This document shows, in pieces, positions 5,513 to 6,958 of a DNA stretch of 6,958 nt. Position 1 is the first letter of the stretch, and each line of letters opens with the position of its first letter. Both the position numbers and the translations under genes were made by a program. Location: assembly GCA_050116035.1 (NCBI GenBank), contig JASFPJ010000173.1:1-6958 (forward strand), read 5' to 3'. Below the pieces are notes generated by a model, which had not been told where the DNA came from, made no database searches, and saw only the letters and a program-made list of their open reading frames with translations. This DNA comes from SOIA01 sp050116035 (lineage in GTDB: Bacteria; Acidobacteriota; Aminicenantia; Aminicenantales; Aminicenantaceae).

Positions 5513-6070
5513 TTATTTAGACTTTCGAGTGACCTTCCATTGACCGTGATAGAAATATCCGGATTCCTCTCTGCGCGACCGAAAAGTACCTTCAATAGTG
5601 TCGCCTTTCAGCACTCCATCAAAAAAAGTAAGGAGAGTCACTTTATTGTCCGGATCCCAATAAGGATCAAGCTTTCCGCTCACTCTTCCTTTGCTGATCT
5701 GGACGAAGTTGATCTTCAACACTTCCAGAGAGCGTGAGGCGGATCTTGGTTCGCCTGTTTGAGAGATTGGCTGGAAAGGCACCTGAGAGCCGCGAGGGAT
5801 CATGATGACTTCCCCGTAAGCCATGTTTTCGCCTGCAGTGAGCTTGAACTCAATAGAACCCCCTCTGCCCAAGTCGTTGCTGTAGTATTCTCCTTTCCAT
5901 TCACCTGCGAGCAAAGCCAGATCAGTTTCTTCTCCCTTAACGGAGACAGGTCGGATGATTGAGCTGCATGACCAATTGAGAAGCGCACTAAGGAATGCAA
6001 TTCCGAACAAACTCAAAGTAATGGGGTTGAGCGTATGGCTTCTTGAACTCAATGAGAATTTCTTACGCAT
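5513..6070 (-). CDS. Hypothetical lipoprotein, 185 aa, lipocalin-like beta-barrel pattern
   Basis: Family not recognised by name. A basic N-terminus and a hydrophobic stretch (residues 16-34) end in NWSCSS; Cys35 is a plausible lipidated residue although Asn and Trp before SC are not a standard lipobox. After a short linker, LAGEWKGEYYSND (54-66) starts a beta-rich domain with GGSIEFKLT (70-78), YGEVIMIP (85-92), LEVLKINFVQISKGRVSGKLD (split over 115-135), a GDTIEGTF turn (156-163) and a closing GQWKVTRK (176-183). A G-x-W opening with antiparallel strands that ends in a matching G-x-W is typical of small lipocalin-like barrels; ligand unknown. Start supported by AAGGAG 7 nt before the ATG. 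It converges on the glutamine cyclotransferase with 21 bp between stops and no visible hairpin, and diverges from the Nudix gene. Confidence 0.83.
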   Translation of the reverse strand: MRKKFSLSSRSHTLNPITLSLFGIAFLSALLNWSCSSIIRPVSVKGEETDLALLAGEWKGEYYSNDLGRGGSIEFKLTAGENMAYGEVIMIPRGSQVPFQPISQTGEPRSASRSLEVLKINFVQISKGRVSGKLDPYWDPDNKVTLLTFFDGVLKGDTIEGTFRSRREESGYFYHGQWKVTRKSK

Positions 6071-6101
6071 GTTCTTTCTCCTTATTCAAACCTTCTTAGT
6101 T

Positions 6102-6130
6102 ATTATACGGAAGAAATTAGCTTTTGGTTA
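6102..6130 (-). promoter_or_regulatory. Probable promoter of the hypothetical lipoprotein gene
   Basis: On the minus strand a perfect TATAAT (6102-6107) lies 17 bp downstream of TAACCA (6125-6130, 3/6 match). Transcription would start near 6095, leaving about 25 nt of leader with the AAGGAG ribosome-binding site. The -10 is convincing, the -35 is not. Confidence 0.5.
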
Positions 6131-6201
6131 GTAGGAATTATCTTTCTTACTTATAAATTCCTTGTCTTGGTCCAAAAAATAACAGAACGAGGCCGTCCAT
6201 C

Positions 6202-6230
6202 TTGCATTTTTTCTCATGAATTGATATTCT
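6202..6230 (+). promoter_or_regulatory. Possible promoter of the Nudix hydrolase gene
   Basis: TTGCAT (6202-6207) and TATTCT (6225-6230) are 17 bp apart, with a predicted start near 6237 and about 40 nt of leader. Both boxes match consensus only moderately. Confidence 0.35.
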
Positions 6231-6247
6231 TTTGCCCAAATAAATTG

Positions 6248-6268
6248 AAAAGGGGACAGGAATCTTTT
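6248..6268 (+). other. AAAAGGGGACAGG motif with short AAAAG/CTTTT inverted repeat before the Nudix gene
   Basis: AAAAGGGGACAGG begins at 6248 and CTTTT ends at 6268, giving 5-bp arms round an 11-nt loop. The motif is reminiscent of GGGGACAG-type repeats that I associate with REP-like elements and IS200-type transposases. No transposase is present, and a single copy cannot prove this. Confidence 0.25.
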
Positions 6269-6276
6269 TTACATAA

Positions 6277-6924
6277 ATGAAGAAAAAACCTCTCACAAGA
6301 GATACAATTCAGTTTCTCGAGGAAGTACTCCAGAGTTCGAAGCCGGGTCTGGATGCTCAGTTAATAATGATGCCTCATCCCCGGCCTGGGAATAGGATAT
6401 ACTCCGAGGTTGAAGATTCGTGCCTTAAAGCCGGAGTTCTCATACTCCTTTATCCATTGAATGACCGGCTCCATGTCGTCTTCACGCGCCGGACAGATCG
6501 AGTCGATTTCCATCAAGCCCAGATTTCCTTTCCAGGCGGACAGAAGGAAAAAGACGAAAGCTTCAAAGAAGCCGCAGTCCGGGAAGCTCACGAGGAAGTG
6601 GACATTCCTCCAGATTCTGTCCGGATTCTCGGGGAGTTAACGCCGCTCTACATTCCTCCCAGCAACTACTGCGTTTATCCTATAGTGGGTATTGCAGACG
6701 AGCGGCCGGATTTTCATCCGTCAGAGCATGAAGTGGAGGAGGTGATTGAAATCCCTCTTGATCACCTGCTGGACCCAGAGAATATCAGAAGGGAAACGTG
6801 GCACTATAAAGGCAGGGATATCCAGGTCCCTTTTTATTCTTTCAAGGGGGATAAGATTTGGGGCGCCACAGCCATGATCCTGGCAGAATTAATCGAATTA
6901 ATGAAAAGATTTTCCGAAAAGTGA
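6277..6924 (+). CDS. Nudix hydrolase, CoA pyrophosphatase type (NudL/NUDT7-like), 215 aa
   Basis: Predicted cytoplasmic enzyme cleaving CoA or acyl-CoA to 4'-phosphopantetheine (or its acyl form) and 3',5'-ADP with Mg2+ or Mn2+. The Nudix box spans G88-I110: G-x5-E94-x7-R102-E103-x2-E106-E107, with the metal-binding Glu residues intact. The Gly usually found near the end of the box is Asp109; loss of this Gly is also seen in E. coli NudL. Just before it, the CoA-specific signature (UPF0035) is recognisable as FTRRTDRVDFHQAQISFPGG (69-88), with Ala81 where Gly is usual. Downstream family features are LGELTPLYIPPSNYCVYPIVG (start 118) and IWGATAMIL (194-202). No signal peptide. Length is in the normal range. 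The ATG at 6277 has no well-spaced ribosome-binding site; AGG/AGGA lies about 15 nt away, so translation may be weak or the leader unusual. No later start leaves the domain with a better site. Confidence 0.94.
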   Translation: MKKKPLTRDTIQFLEEVLQSSKPGLDAQLIMMPHPRPGNRIYSEVEDSCLKAGVLILLYPLNDRLHVVFTRRTDRVDFHQAQISFPGGQKEKDESFKEAAVREAHEEVDIPPDSVRILGELTPLYIPPSNYCVYPIVGIADERPDFHPSEHEVEEVIEIPLDHLLDPENIRRETWHYKGRDIQVPFYSFKGDKIWGATAMILAELIELMKRFSEK

Positions 6925-6958
6925 AATTAGAGAAAGTCCCATATTTCCTCCAAATTTC

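Noticed and set aside
6923..6958. GAAATT/AATTTC inverted repeat after the Nudix gene
   Set aside because: AT-only core, 24-nt loop and no U-run visible before the window ends; not a credible terminator.

Overview
The window reads as ordinary chromosome of a Gram-negative-type bacterium whose products here are mostly exported. GC content is moderate by eye. Five of the seven genes, counting one cut by the left edge, encode visibly secreted or membrane proteins: two with Sec-type signal peptides, one with a clear lipobox, one with a probable lipoprotein anchor and one with seven membrane segments. The mix (an S9-type dipeptidyl peptidase tail, a membrane HEXXH peptidase, a bacterial glutamine cyclotransferase and a small barrel-like lipoprotein) would fit an Acidobacteriota/Aminicenantes-like or similar peptide-using lineage. 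That taxonomic guess is weak; there is no rRNA or other marker.

Layout. 1-95 (+): last 30 codons of a DPP-IV/S9 peptidase, with its catalytic His. 117-617 (-): AT-rich orphan secreted protein. 618-925: intergenic, with two diverged copies of a palindromic dispersed repeat and two hairpins. 926-1723 (-): secreted pentapeptide-repeat protein built on an exact 66-bp/22-residue period. 1724-2019: its likely control region and a good intrinsic terminator for the next gene. 2020-4485 (-): 821-residue protein with seven membrane segments, a zinc-peptidase domain and a helical C-terminus. 4486-4702: divergent control region with two opposed sigma70-like promoters, each overlapped by its own perfect inverted repeat. 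4703-5491 (+): glutamine cyclotransferase lipoprotein. 5513-6070 (-): hypothetical lipoprotein. 6071-6276: divergent spacer. 6277-6924 (+): Nudix CoA pyrophosphatase.

How the genes relate. Orientation changes often and most genes appear to be single transcription units, so there is little operon logic. The common theme is processing of extracytoplasmic peptides (dipeptide removal, metallopeptidase, pyroglutamate formation), but only proximity supports a functional link. I see no clear new defence, mobile or RNA system. The most unusual items are the 22-residue repeat ladder, the peptidase fusion architecture and the paired dyads between the divergent genes.
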